64,000 nt of DNA, taken from NCBI RefSeq assembly GCF_900198195.1, contig NZ_LT899436.1, positions 310,001 to 374,000 of the forward strand. Direction: 5' to 3'. The position numbers were made by a program, and so were the translations under genes. The notes below the pieces were generated by a model. The model made no database searches. It saw only the letters and a program-made list of their open reading frames with translations, and was not told where the DNA came from. The stretch is from Tenacibaculum jejuense. GTDB taxonomy: Bacteria > Bacteroidota > Bacteroidia > Flavobacteriales > Flavobacteriaceae. Of the stretch, positions 1 through 8,051 are shown one piece after another; positions within the stretch are counted from its first letter, which is position 1, and each line of letters opens with the position of its first letter.

Positions 1-383
1 AATTCTAAAATTGCTATTAGCATTACGACTAGCAAAAAATAAAAATTTAAAAATTTTGAAATTGTAGGATATGTTAAGGGCCAATTATAAATATCTATAA
101 AAGCTATAGTAGTTGAAAAAATGAATGAAATACAAGAGATTATAATGACATGTCTTTTTAATTTATGCGCTTCAGAAGAAAGTTTTAAATTAAGTGCTTT
201 ATAAATTAAGATCATAGTAATTAACAAAATAACAGGTAGAATAGAAATATAAAACATCACGTTTTGAGGAACTTCCCAATCGGGTCCCGTTTGTGAAATA
301 TAAACTACAAAACTGGTATAGATAATAGTCAACAATCCAAGTGTTGTAATTATTCTTACACTGTTTTTTGATGCTTTCTTCAA
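1..383 (-). CDS. Partial membrane protein, C-terminus beyond the window
   Basis: An open frame runs off the left edge on the minus strand. About 127 residues are visible with four strongly hydrophobic stretches, roughly residues 8-27, 42-62, 75-95 and 108-127, so it is an integral membrane protein. The only plausible start before the first helix is TTG at 383-381 (LKKASKNSV...), because the in-frame codon upstream is the bioD stop at 401-399. The 15-base gap to bioD suggests co-transcription. I do not recognise the family; short loops and the lack of a soluble domain so far argue against a transporter of known type, but most of the gene may be missing. Confidence 0.55.
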   Translation of the reverse strand, partial: MKKASKNSVRIITTLGLLTIIYTSFVVYISQTGPDWEVPQNVMFYISILPVILLITMILIYKALNLKLSSEAHKLKRHVIIISCISFIFSTTIAFIDIYNWPLTYPTISKFLNFYFLLVVMLIAILE

Positions 384-398
384 GATTAGAAGTTTAAA

Positions 399-1007
399 TT
401 ACAGTTTGGTTTTAAATTTGTCAGCGTATTCTTTAATTACATTCTGATCAATGTAAGGCTCTTCTTCAATTCTTCCAATTACAGGAACTCCACTCATTTT
501 TTTAATGATACTTTCTGTAGTTGGATGCTCATCGCCACTAAAAATTAAAGAAATATCAAATCCTTTTTCTTTTAGTAAATTAAGAGTCAATAAGGTGTGA
601 TTAATACTTCCTAAATAATGACGAGAAACTACTATAACTTTATAATCAGGTTGAATTAAATCTAAAATAGTATGTTCATTGTTTAACGGAACTAAAAGTC
701 CACCCGCACCTTCGATAACTAAATTATTTTGAGTTTCTGGAGCTTTAATTTGATTGATGTCAATCGTAATTCCATCGATTTCAGCAGAAGCATGCGGACT
801 CATTGGCGTTTGTAACGCATAGCTATTTGGATGAAAAACAGACTTTTTGTTTGTTACTAATTTTTCTACTTTATGTGTATCTGAATAATCTAAATCGCCA
901 GATTGGATTGGTTTCCAATAATCAGCCTCTAAAGCTTCTGTAATAATTGCTGAAGCAACAGTTTTTCCTACTTCTGTTGAAATACCGGTGATAAAATATT
1001 TTTTCAT
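399..1007 (-). CDS. bioD: ATP-dependent dethiobiotin synthetase BioD
   Basis: Closes the ureido ring of dethiobiotin from 7,8-diaminopelargonic acid, CO2 and ATP, the penultimate step of biotin synthesis, in the cytoplasm. The N-terminus has the P-loop GISTEVGKT (residues 8-16), followed by the KPIQSG substrate segment near residue 32 and EGAGGLLVPL near residue 99, all typical of BioD. At 202 residues it is slightly shorter than the usual 220-230. Its ATG overlaps the stop of the upstream DUF2007 gene by 4 bases, so the two are translationally coupled, and bioF lies just upstream on the same strand. No bioA or bioB is seen in the window. Confidence 0.95.
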   Translation of the reverse strand: MKKYFITGISTEVGKTVASAIITEALEADYWKPIQSGDLDYSDTHKVEKLVTNKKSVFHPNSYALQTPMSPHASAEIDGITIDINQIKAPETQNNLVIEGAGGLLVPLNNEHTILDLIQPDYKVIVVSRHYLGSINHTLLTLNLLKEKGFDISLIFSGDEHPTTESIIKKMSGVPVIGRIEEEPYIDQNVIKEYADKFKTKL

Positions 1008-1384
1008 TTAAAGATTGTTTTACAATCGTTACAAATTAATTTTCGTGGTTCAAAAAATGGGAAAAGCATGTGAAAGAAATTCTTTCGTTGTACGTCAGCT
1101 ACTAAAATCCTTGTAGAATTACAATTCGGACAATGAATGGCATTACCTTTATTGTCGGTTTCATAAGTTCTGATGTCGTTATAAATTTCTGAAGCTTTTT
1201 TTAAATCTTGATTAAAAACTAAAAGTTTTACACCACCAATAGCCTGACTAATCAATGGGTCTGAATCTATTGTGGTTTCATCCATTAACATGGTTCTAAT
1301 GTTTTCAGAATCTAACTTAGATTTCACCAGTTGAGCTTCAGTAGAATATTCAAAAACAGCTAAAATTGTATAATCTTCTCTCAT
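1004..1384 (-). CDS. DUF2007-type protein with C-terminal zinc ribbon
   Basis: Residues 1-75 (YTILAVFEYSTEAQLVKSKL...) match the pattern of the DUF2007 domain, a small ferredoxin-like fold annotated as a putative signal-transducing protein. The C-terminal part has CPNC near residue 85 and CNDC near residue 118, a four-cysteine zinc ribbon. It has no signal peptide or membrane segment, so it should be cytoplasmic. It sits between bioF and bioD and overlaps bioD by 4 bases (ATGA), but nothing in it points to a biotin role; the link is probably only co-expression. The family call is from memory of the fold pattern. Confidence 0.75.
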   Translation of the reverse strand: MREDYTILAVFEYSTEAQLVKSKLDSENIRTMLMDETTIDSDPLISQAIGGVKLLVFNQDLKKASEIYNDIRTYETDNKGNAIHCPNCNSTRILVADVQRKNFFHMLFPFFEPRKLICNDCKTIFK

Positions 1385-1510
1385 TTCTCTAATCGCAGGG
1401 CGATAGCCAAGGTTTAATTTCTCAATAGTTAAATTGAGATAGTTTATCTACAAACAAAGGTAGTAAGGTTTAGATAAATATAGAGTACATAATTATGCTG
1501 AATTTACCTG

Positions 1511-1529
1511 TGCTGAACTTGTTTCAGTA
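1511..1529. repeat. Short dispersed palindrome
   Basis: TGCTGAACTTGTTTCAGTA lies between bioF and the DUF2007 gene and contains the inverted arms CTGAA/TTCAG. This resembles a short repeat (TGCTGAAACAAGTTCAGCA) that I remember as common between flavobacterial genes. Only this copy was noticed here. The rest of 1385-1558 holds no gene that I can see. Confidence 0.4.
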
Positions 1530-1558
1530 TTTTATAATGAGGGTGACTTTTTTTAATT

Positions 1559-2704
1559 TTAAATAAGATGAGCAAGTTGTTCTAGAATAGTTGTAATGTG
1601 TTTTTTAGAATTAAAACTATGCAAACAAAAACGTAATCGTTCTTGACCTTCAGGAACTGTTGGAGAAAGAATTGGTTTTATATTGAATCCGTTTTCTTGT
1701 AATTTCAACGCAATTGCTTTTGTTTTTTCTATTCCAGAAATTACAGAGCAGTGAATAGCAGAGTTACTTTCAATAAAAGAATGATTTAATTGTAATCGTC
1801 TCACTTCACTTTTAAAGAAATTGATATTGTCTTCTAGTTGCTGAATGATTTCAGAATTTAAATGCAGATAAGCAACTTGTATTGTGGCTAACGCATGAGG
1901 TGACAAACCCGTGGTATAAATAAAACTTCTAGAAAAGTTAATTAAATAACTGTATAATTTTTCATTACTCAAAATTGTTGCTCCATGACAACCTAAAGCT
2001 TTTCCGTAAGTAATAATTCTAGCAAAAACTTCATTTTCCAATTGTAATTGCTGAACTAAACCTTCACCTTTTTCTCCGAAAACACCCAAAGCATGAGCTT
2101 CATCAACAACCAAATACGCATTGTGTTGTTTTGTAACAGTAATTAATCCATTAAGATTTGGTGTGTCACCATCCATAGAAAATACCGATTCTGTAACAAT
2201 ATAAATTTCTGAATCCTTAGTTCTCGACTGCGCTCGAACTGACACTAACTGCTTTTCAAGATGATCGAGATCATTATGCTTGAATTTATAGTTTTTTGTA
2301 TTCGAAAGTTGAATTCCGTCTCGAATAGAAGCATGGATATATTCATCATATAAAATCACATCACCACGTTGTGGAACACAAGAAAAGAATCCGACGTTAG
2401 CATCGTAACCAGAGTTAAAAAGTAATGCTTTTGGTGAGTTATGAAATTGAGCAATATAATTTTCAGCTTCTTGATATAACTGATGATTTCCAGAAATTAA
2501 ACGAGAGCCTGTAGCTCCATTGATTTTGATGTTTTTATCTAATAATAACTGATGTGTTTGATCGAAAACAGATTCAGATTGCGCTAAACCTAAATAATCA
2601 TTAGAATAAAAATCAATACGATTGGTATCAGATTTTAAACTTCTTAAGGTGTTAGAAGTTGCTCTTTGAATGAGTTTTTGTTCTAGTTTCTTTGGAAAAT
2701 TCAT
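1559..2704 (-). CDS. bioF: 8-amino-7-oxononanoate synthase BioF
   Basis: PLP-dependent condensation of pimeloyl thioester with L-alanine, the first committed step of biotin ring assembly. It has the alpha-oxoamine synthase landmarks (numbered from TTG 2707): SNDYLGLA at 35-42, GATGSRLISGNH at 64-75, DEAHALGVFG at 202-211 and the PLP lysine K236 in TYGKALG. Length is normal (about 381). I chose the ATG at 2704-2702; a TTG one codon earlier is also possible. The ATG lies 5 nt after a TAnnTTTG box. Residues 155-165 (VSVRAQSRTKD) are an unusual insertion just before the conserved ESVFSMDGD strand, encoded by a copy of a genomic repeat. The gene is divergent from the 2.9-12.2 kb operon. Confidence 0.95.
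   Translation of the reverse strand: MNFPKKLEQKLIQRATSNTLRSLKSDTNRIDFYSNDYLGLAQSESVFDQTHQLLLDKNIKINGATGSRLISGNHQLYQEAENYIAQFHNSPKALLFNSGYDANVGFFSCVPQRGDVILYDEYIHASIRDGIQLSNTKNYKFKHNDLDHLEKQLVSVRAQSRTKDSEIYIVTESVFSMDGDTPNLNGLITVTKQHNAYLVVDEAHALGVFGEKGEGLVQQLQLENEVFARIITYGKALGCHGATILSNEKLYSYLINFSRSFIYTTGLSPHALATIQVAYLHLNSEIIQQLEDNINFFKSEVRRLQLNHSFIESNSAIHCSVISGIEKTKAIALKLQENGFNIKPILSPTVPEGQERLRFCLHSFNSKKHITTILEQLAHLI
2221..2245. repeat. Flavobacterial palindromic repeat inserted in frame in bioF
   Basis: TTCTCGACTGCGCTCGAACTGACAC encodes, on the minus strand, the extra BioF residues VSVRAQSR. Its core CTCGACTGCGCTCGA is an imperfect palindrome, and the right part (CTCGAACTGACA) recurs in the intergenic element at 54287-54302. 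I know this sequence type as a dispersed repeat in flavobacterial genomes. Confidence 0.65.
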
Positions 2705-2709
2705 CAATA

Positions 2710-2717
2710 CAAAAATA
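2710..2717 (-). promoter_or_regulatory. bioF promoter, -7 box TATTTTTG
   Basis: On the minus strand TATTTTTG fits the Bacteroidota -7 consensus TAnnTTTG and ends 5 nt before the bioF ATG, so transcription would start at or next to the start codon. No clear -33 TTG box was found. Confidence 0.5.
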
Positions 2718-2770
2718 CAAATCGCGCGAATAGTATTTCTTGAAGAATAATGATTTTGTTTTTAACTATT

Positions 2771-2795
2771 TTTTTAGGGGTTTTTCCCCTAAAAA
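2771..2795. promoter_or_regulatory. Perfect hairpin in the divergent bioF/operon region
   Basis: TTTTTAGGGG and CCCCTAAAAA form a perfect 10-bp stem around five T. On the + strand it is followed within a few bases by GTTTTTTTT, so it looks like an intrinsic terminator placed about 70 bases before the ATG at 2865. It could attenuate transcription into the ten-gene operon, or end a short upstream transcript. No gene ends on the + strand just before it. Confidence 0.45.
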
Positions 2796-2864
2796 GGTTT
2801 GTTTTTTTTCCTTGAATTATTAGTCAGTATTCGTAATAAAATTGTCATAACAAAAAAACACAAA

Positions 2865-3920
2865 ATGAATACTGTAATTATAAACTCTATTGGTACTGCC
2901 ACTCCAGGAGCTTCAAAAATCTTATCAGATGCATTAAAAGTTCCTCAAGATTATATTTTGAAATTATTATATAGTGCTCCATCAGTTTTATTTCAAAAAG
3001 TTGATGAAGATACAGCATTAAAAGCAGAGGATACATTAAAGAAGTTAGGCTTGGATGTATCTGTATGTGATGAACAAGAGCCACTTAATTTAACTACTGA
3101 GTTGGTAGATATTAGTGTGAGTTTTGAAGATGTTTTAACATTACCTAAAGTAACAGAACAACTGGCTTCTTTTTTAGGATGTAAACAAGCAGAGGTGTTA
3201 AATTTATTATTAAACGAACCGAGCATAGTTTTAGGAAATGTTTCTGAAGCTACTGCTTTAGCTATGAAAAAAAGAGTGAATGCTCATGTACATTATGCAA
3301 ATCCTAAGAAAGATTTGTATACAATTCTTATTAATACAGAAATAAAAGAATTAGAATTAAAAGCTATTGAAAAACAACTACAAGTAAAATTAAAGAGAAA
3401 AGGAGATTGCTATGTAGCTGAAAACATTTCATATTCAGATTCTCAATGGTTGTGGAGAAAATATCAAACACAAGACAAGGTTAAATTAATAAGTCAAACT
3501 CATCAATTAGTAACAATAAATTTAAGTGATTTTGATCCAGAAAATAGCGAGCATATATCTTATTTAACAAATCATGTAGGAATTCCTGAATCAATACTAA
3601 GCGACATACAACAAGCTTTACCAATAACTCTTTTTGAATATATCAATAGAGAAAGAGCCGAAGATTTGGTAGAAAAGGCTGAGAAAATAGGAATGGAAGT
3701 AGCGTTAGAAAAAGACTTCGATTTTAAAAAACAACTTCACATCACAAAAATTAGAGATACTAAAAATGTTAATACCATATTAGCTCAGTTTGTTAGTAAA
3801 GATAATTTAGTCAAAGCTAATGCTAAAGAATGGAAGAGTAGAAATGTAATGCCTAGTTTAATTGCAAGATACTTATCAGAACAATTAGAAAGAGTTGGTT
3901 GTAATACAGAAATCGTTTAG
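2865..3920 (+). CDS. Unrecognised protein of five ~70-residue repeats, first gene of the paralog operon
   Basis: 351 residues, no signal peptide. An earlier ATG at 2799 would add 22 hydrophobic residues unlike the repeats, so I chose the ATG at 2865. The chain divides into five units beginning near residues 1, 79, 146, 207 and 277, each starting with a short beta strand (TVIINS, DISVSF, YTILIN, LVTINL, LHITKI), then helices, and in units 1, 2 and 4 a segment like 'LLYSAPSVLFQKVDEDTA' plus 'LGLDVSV'. That beta-alpha-alpha-beta pattern recalls the ClpS / ribosomal L7-L12 C-terminal fold, which is inference. No catalytic motif is visible. The next gene starts 2 bases after its stop. Confidence 0.7.
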   Translation: MNTVIINSIGTATPGASKILSDALKVPQDYILKLLYSAPSVLFQKVDEDTALKAEDTLKKLGLDVSVCDEQEPLNLTTELVDISVSFEDVLTLPKVTEQLASFLGCKQAEVLNLLLNEPSIVLGNVSEATALAMKKRVNAHVHYANPKKDLYTILINTEIKELELKAIEKQLQVKLKRKGDCYVAENISYSDSQWLWRKYQTQDKVKLISQTHQLVTINLSDFDPENSEHISYLTNHVGIPESILSDIQQALPITLFEYINRERAEDLVEKAEKIGMEVALEKDFDFKKQLHITKIRDTKNVNTILAQFVSKDNLVKANAKEWKSRNVMPSLIARYLSEQLERVGCNTEIV

Positions 3921-3922
3921 TT

Positions 3923-4465
3923 ATGGATCAAAAAATGTTACACTACAGAATAGCCGAACGAGGAAAAATGCATGCTTTAGACAAAAACTATAAGGAAGCT
4001 TTACGTCACTATAAAGAAGCTTTAAAGCTAACGAGAGAACAAAAAGATAGTGAATTGTTTTTTCAACATTATAGTCAATGTGTGATGGAAACTTTGGAAC
4101 TATCTGGAGCATATGATCAAGTAATTTCATTTTGTGAAAATTACAGAGCTTTTTTACAAGAAAAGGAGGAAGATTTCTTGGTACAAAAACATAATGCTTT
4201 TGTTAGTGAGCGTCAAGCAATACAACACATCTTAAGAGGAGAACAAGAAGAAGCAAAATCATTACTACAAACCACACAAAAAAATCTTGGTAAAGGAAAA
4301 CAACCGATCACCGACGAGTTACTGAATTGGTTATTGAGAGGCTATAAAGTTAATCCAGATCAGTTAAGACAATTACAAAAGAAACATAATTATTTCATTG
4401 TGAGAAAAGAATCGGTGAATCCCAAAATTGCCATGGATTTACCCGAGGGCATTTCTCCATTTTAA
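3923..4465 (+). CDS. Small TPR-like helical protein
   Basis: 180 residues, predicted cytoplasmic and mostly helical. Residues 8-40 (ERGKMHALDKNYKEALRHYK...) fit a tetratricopeptide helix pair with the usual small and aromatic positions, and 45-110 look like two further, weaker helix pairs. The tail (KESVNPKIAMDLPEGISPF) is Pro-rich and extended. The ATG is 2 bases after the preceding stop. TPR proteins commonly act as adaptors, so here it may help assemble the neighbouring paralogs; that role is inferred only from position. I cannot assign a named family. Confidence 0.65.
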   Translation: MDQKMLHYRIAERGKMHALDKNYKEALRHYKEALKLTREQKDSELFFQHYSQCVMETLELSGAYDQVISFCENYRAFLQEKEEDFLVQKHNAFVSERQAIQHILRGEQEEAKSLLQTTQKNLGKGKQPITDELLNWLLRGYKVNPDQLRQLQKKHNYFIVRKESVNPKIAMDLPEGISPF

Positions 4466-4483
4466 TCATTTAAATAGTAGAAT

Positions 4484-6268
4484 ATGGCAAACATTAACAC
4501 ATTTGACCAGGGAGCTCAAATTTTACAGAATGTTGATGTAACTAGTATGGTTACAGGATTAGCATTAGGTATTGCAAACGCTCAAGAGCAACTGGATAAC
4601 AATTCTGTAAAACAGATTACAAAACTTGCACAAACACAAGTTGGAGGAAAATCGCTATTAGAGTTAGGCTTTAGACCTGCTTTTTATGCATTTGAACGTG
4701 CGGAAATTTCTGCCTCAATAAGCTTAAAAATGGCAGTACAAGAAGAGCTTGAAATCGATTTTGAATTGGAATATGATTCGACCAGAAAAAAAGGATACAC
4801 AGACGAGCATATTCAAAAAATTGAAAACAATTACAAAGAAGAAAAGTATCGTGAGTTTAAAAGTAGTAGAAAATATTGGTCTACTTTATCTAACGAGCAT
4901 ACTTTGAAAGTTAATGAAATGACAGTTACAACTAGTAATAAAACTGGTAGTATAGATCGTGTAGATGAAACTACAAGTAAACTTTCTACAGATGCTAAAG
5001 TTGAACGAGTAGAGTCGGAAATTATAGATACCAAAGATGTTGTAGCTAAAAGCTCAAATGCTTTAAGTGTACACAATTATATGGGTTATGGTATGCTATC
5101 TATGTTAGATTATTATACAGAAGATATTGGTGTCGTAAAGATTAAGAATTACACAACAGCTGTAGATGTAAAAATTAAAGGAACAACAGCAGCTAACACA
5201 GTTAAAATTACTGGAGGAAATCTTACTGCTTGTTTAAATAGTATTACTACCAGTACTTTTAAAATGGGTCTTAAGGATAAAGATAAATTCACCGTGTATT
5301 TCGATTTTTCTAAACATCATCCTATTGATTTTAGTTATACTGGTGGAGCTACTCCAAAGAATACAGATCAGTTAAAAGAAAAGTTGAGAGCATTAGCTTT
5401 AATTATGAAAGCTGATACAGATATCAAAGTAAAAATTGTAGGTCATACGGATAGTGTTAGTGGAGACAAATTCAACAAAGATTTAGGTTTAAAGCGAGCG
5501 AAAGGAACAGCAAATTATCTAAAAGCTTTAGGTGTAGATGCTGCCCAAATTACAGAAACTACCTCAGAAGGAGAAGATGCAGCAAAAGCAAGCATTGGTG
5601 ATAACAAAAAAGATGCAAATTATAGAAAAGCGGTTATAGAAGTTGATACTGGAGGAAACGAATACATTTTTGTAGAAGGAGGTGATTTTAATTTTACTCA
5701 GGCTGCAGCAGAAATTACAATCGCTAATTGGTCATCTACAAATTCAGGAATTTTAAAGAAGCATCAAAAATTAGCAGCAGCAGCAACAAAACAACTTGAT
5801 GTAGAATCAGGATCTGACTCAGTAAGTCAAAATGTTCAGACATTGGCTGAGGTAAATACACAATTCGCGAATAGTAATAAGTTTTATTCACAAGTATCAG
5901 GTGATGTAGTATATGTATTAAGAAAAGATGCTAAAATAGAATATACACTATATTCTAATGATACTGAAGAGTTAGTTATTGAAGATAAGTCTACAAATAC
6001 TCAAAATACTCAGAACAGTAATGATACATTACAAATTCATAAAGTAATTAACAGTAAGTATTTTGCAAAATCAGATATACAATCAATTAAAGATCCAAAA
6101 GTTTCAGCTTGGAGTGGTTCTTTAGACTTCCGTTATGCACGTCAGTTTGGAATGTCTGTAGAAGGGAATGCTTCTGTTACAGCAAGTATGATTTCTATAC
6201 CAGCACCTACAGAATTTGAAAACTATGTACAGTCGTTAACAGGTAATACTAATCCATCATCTAATTAA
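4484..6268 (+). CDS. Paralog-family protein A with an inserted OmpA-like domain
   Basis: 594 residues, no signal peptide. Residues 1-95 carry the operon's shared N-terminal core: the helix 'GIANAQEQLDNNS' then 'LLELGFRPAFYAF' and an alternating strand. The shared C-terminal core returns at about 545-585 ('ARQFGMSVEGNAS...SIPAP'). Between them lies about 450 residues: a charged helical part (100-160), a Ser/Thr-rich linker, and at about 265-388 an OmpA-like peptidoglycan-binding-type domain (FTVYFDF, IVGHTDSVSGD, LGLKRAKGTANYLKALGV). Its final helix has YRKAVIEV where OmpA has NRRVE. An OmpA domain inside a leaderless, probably cytoplasmic protein is odd. Four paralogs follow in the same operon. 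Confidence 0.75.
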   Translation: MANINTFDQGAQILQNVDVTSMVTGLALGIANAQEQLDNNSVKQITKLAQTQVGGKSLLELGFRPAFYAFERAEISASISLKMAVQEELEIDFELEYDSTRKKGYTDEHIQKIENNYKEEKYREFKSSRKYWSTLSNEHTLKVNEMTVTTSNKTGSIDRVDETTSKLSTDAKVERVESEIIDTKDVVAKSSNALSVHNYMGYGMLSMLDYYTEDIGVVKIKNYTTAVDVKIKGTTAANTVKITGGNLTACLNSITTSTFKMGLKDKDKFTVYFDFSKHHPIDFSYTGGATPKNTDQLKEKLRALALIMKADTDIKVKIVGHTDSVSGDKFNKDLGLKRAKGTANYLKALGVDAAQITETTSEGEDAAKASIGDNKKDANYRKAVIEVDTGGNEYIFVEGGDFNFTQAAAEITIANWSSTNSGILKKHQKLAAAATKQLDVESGSDSVSQNVQTLAEVNTQFANSNKFYSQVSGDVVYVLRKDAKIEYTLYSNDTEELVIEDKSTNTQNTQNSNDTLQIHKVINSKYFAKSDIQSIKDPKVSAWSGSLDFRYARQFGMSVEGNASVTASMISIPAPTEFENYVQSLTGNTNPSSN

Positions 6269-6276
6269 TTTGATGT

Positions 6277-6783
6277 ATGGAGACACCTAAAGTAATACAA
6301 CAAATTACCAACGCTCCATTACCAATGATGTTGGAAAAATTGGGGACTTCAATTGCTAATGCACAATCTGCTTTAGATGCAAATTCAATACGCTTAGCAA
6401 ATGAACTGGCAACGGTAAAAATTAATGTAGGTGATGATGAATTCAATTTATTAAGTCTGGGTTTTGCTCCAACATTTTATGCTTTTACAGAAGCTTCATT
6501 GGAAATGAAAATGGAATTTTCGATGGCAGAATCTGAAAGTTACGGTGGTTCTTTAGCTTTCAATTATGGAAAAAGTGAAACTAAAAATGATAATTCTGGA
6601 GGAAAAGATGGAAATGGAAATACATCAACACAAATGTTTGGCGTATCAGTTTCTGCACATTATGCAAGGAAATTTTCGGCTTCTGCCGAAGGTTCTTCAT
6701 CAATAGCGGCTAAAATAGTATCTCTTCCAGCACCAGACATATACTTAGAGATATTAAAATCAACATTAGATAAAGACGAATAA
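6277..6783 (+). CDS. Paralog-family protein B
   Basis: 168 residues, no signal peptide or membrane segment. It is close to a minimal form of the family: N-terminal 'ITNAPLPMMLEKLGTSIA' and 'AQSALDANS' (9-41), 'LLSLGFAPTFYAF' (60-72), an alternating strand (SLEMKMEFSM), a Gly/Asn/Lys-rich loop (88-120), then 'HYARKFSASAEGSSSIAAK' and 'IVSLPAP' at 126-152. No catalytic residues stand out. It starts 8 bases after the gene for protein A. The layout (helix, hydrophobic signature, beta strands, Pro motif) reminds me of DUF2589 and trypco2 domains, but I cannot test that. Confidence 0.75.
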   Translation: METPKVIQQITNAPLPMMLEKLGTSIANAQSALDANSIRLANELATVKINVGDDEFNLLSLGFAPTFYAFTEASLEMKMEFSMAESESYGGSLAFNYGKSETKNDNSGGKDGNGNTSTQMFGVSVSAHYARKFSASAEGSSSIAAKIVSLPAPDIYLEILKSTLDKDE

Positions 6784-6802
6784 AAATTAAAAAGAACAAA
6801 TT

Positions 6803-7552
6803 ATGAATATGTTTAGAGAAACACCTCAAATAGGACAAGAGATTTTAAATGTTCCTATGGGTGAAATGATTCAGCAAATGGCAGAATCAATAGCTGAAGC
6901 ACAATTGAAATTAGATTCAAATTCAATTGAAGTTGCAGAAATGATGGGAGGTCTAAAGGCCATTACAACAGAAGTAGACGGAAAAGAAGTAATCACTTTT
7001 GAAGACAGTCGTGTATTTTTTGGAAGTGAAAAAGTAAAAGTTTCTGATGCTGTTATTATTTACAATAACACAACAGATGATGCTACAAAACATCAAATTT
7101 TCAATGAGGCAGGGACGGGAAAAAACACAGATAAGTTTGAAGCTGACGGAAGTACGGGAAATATAAAACTTAAAGGAGCAACAGATGAAAATGCTGAGAT
7201 TATTATTCCTTCTCGAAAATCAATGTTAGAACTAGGTTTTTCACCAACGTTTTATCAATTCGTAGATACAATTCTTAAAGTAACGATGGGAATAACATTC
7301 ACACGTGAAGGAAGTTCATCTAGAGAATATAGTAGAAAGAGTGAACAAAAGGGAGGAAGCTTTGGTTTTGGATTTAGAAGAGGCTTTAGAAGTAATAGAA
7401 CCGTAAGTACTACTCAAGTAAATGCGAGTCATTCTCAAAAATATAGTTATTCTGCAGAAGCATCTAGTTTGTTACAAACTAAACTAGTACCAATTCCACC
7501 TCCAGCAATTTTAGAAGAACGTATTAGAAAGTTAATGGAATTAAATGAATAA
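6803..7552 (+). CDS. Paralog-family protein C with ~80-residue insertion
   Basis: 249 residues, leaderless. The family core is split as follows: 'ILNVPMGEMIQQMAESIAE' and 'AQLKLDSNS' (13-42), an insertion of about 80 beta-rich residues (52-132, acidic and Gly-rich), then 'MLELGFSPTFYQFVDT' (138-153) and 'VTMGITF'. A Ser/Arg/Gly-rich segment (165-200) precedes the C-terminal signature 'HSQKYSYSAEASSLLQTKLV' with 'PIPPP' (211-235). The insertion sits at a different loop from the one in protein A, which suggests the core tolerates plug-in modules. It follows protein B by 19 bases. Confidence 0.75.
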   Translation: MNMFRETPQIGQEILNVPMGEMIQQMAESIAEAQLKLDSNSIEVAEMMGGLKAITTEVDGKEVITFEDSRVFFGSEKVKVSDAVIIYNNTTDDATKHQIFNEAGTGKNTDKFEADGSTGNIKLKGATDENAEIIIPSRKSMLELGFSPTFYQFVDTILKVTMGITFTREGSSSREYSRKSEQKGGSFGFGFRRGFRSNRTVSTTQVNASHSQKYSYSAEASSLLQTKLVPIPPPAILEERIRKLMELNE

Positions 7553-7557
7553 TTCCA

Positions 7558-8049
7558 ATGAGTAGAATCACTAGAGAAATACAAAATGCACCTTTACCAG
7601 AAATGGTAAAAAGCTTAGGTATTGGTATAGCACAGGCTCAACAAGCTTTAGATAGAGTTTCTATGGAATTAGCTAAAGAGCTTGTAACGACCAAAATTGA
7701 AATGGGAGGAGAAGAGTATAGCCTATTAGCTTTAGGTTTTACGCCAACCTTTTATCAATATGTTGATACTTTTTTTGAATGCAAAATGTCGGTATCAATG
7801 ATGGAATCTAGAGAGTTTGGTGCTTCAGTATCTGTAGAAGCTGGATTTAACGTAGGTTTTGCAGCGGTTACAGCATCTGTTTCTGCTAGTTACTCTCAGA
7901 AATATCAATATTCGGCAGAAGCAAGTTCATTAATTCGAACAAAACTAGTCACTGTTCCCAATCCACCTGTATTTGAACAGCGTCTACAAAGTTTGATTGA
8001 AGCTGAATTAGAAAGTAAAAGAAATCCAATTACAACTACCAATTCATAA
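7558..8049 (+). CDS. Paralog-family protein D, near-minimal core
   Basis: 163 residues, leaderless. N-terminal 'IQNAPLPEMVKSLGIGIAQA' and 'QQALDRVSMELAKELVTT' (8-47), 'LLALGFTPTFYQYVDTFF' (57-74), strands to residue 115 with an Ala/Gly/Ser/Val-rich stretch, then 'SYSQKYQYSAEASSLIRTKL' and 'VTVPNPP' (117-144) and a helix to the end. It is closest to proteins B and C and is the clearest reference for the family. Its start is 5 bases after protein C and its stop 2 bases before the lysine-rich protein, so translation is probably coupled. Confidence 0.75.
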   Translation: MSRITREIQNAPLPEMVKSLGIGIAQAQQALDRVSMELAKELVTTKIEMGGEEYSLLALGFTPTFYQYVDTFFECKMSVSMMESREFGASVSVEAGFNVGFAAVTASVSASYSQKYQYSAEASSLIRTKLVTVPNPPVFEQRLQSLIEAELESKRNPITTTNS

Positions 8050-8051
8050 CT

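Noticed and set aside
2771..2795. Terminator of bioF
   Set aside because: It lies upstream of bioF, not after it; only a + strand role makes sense.
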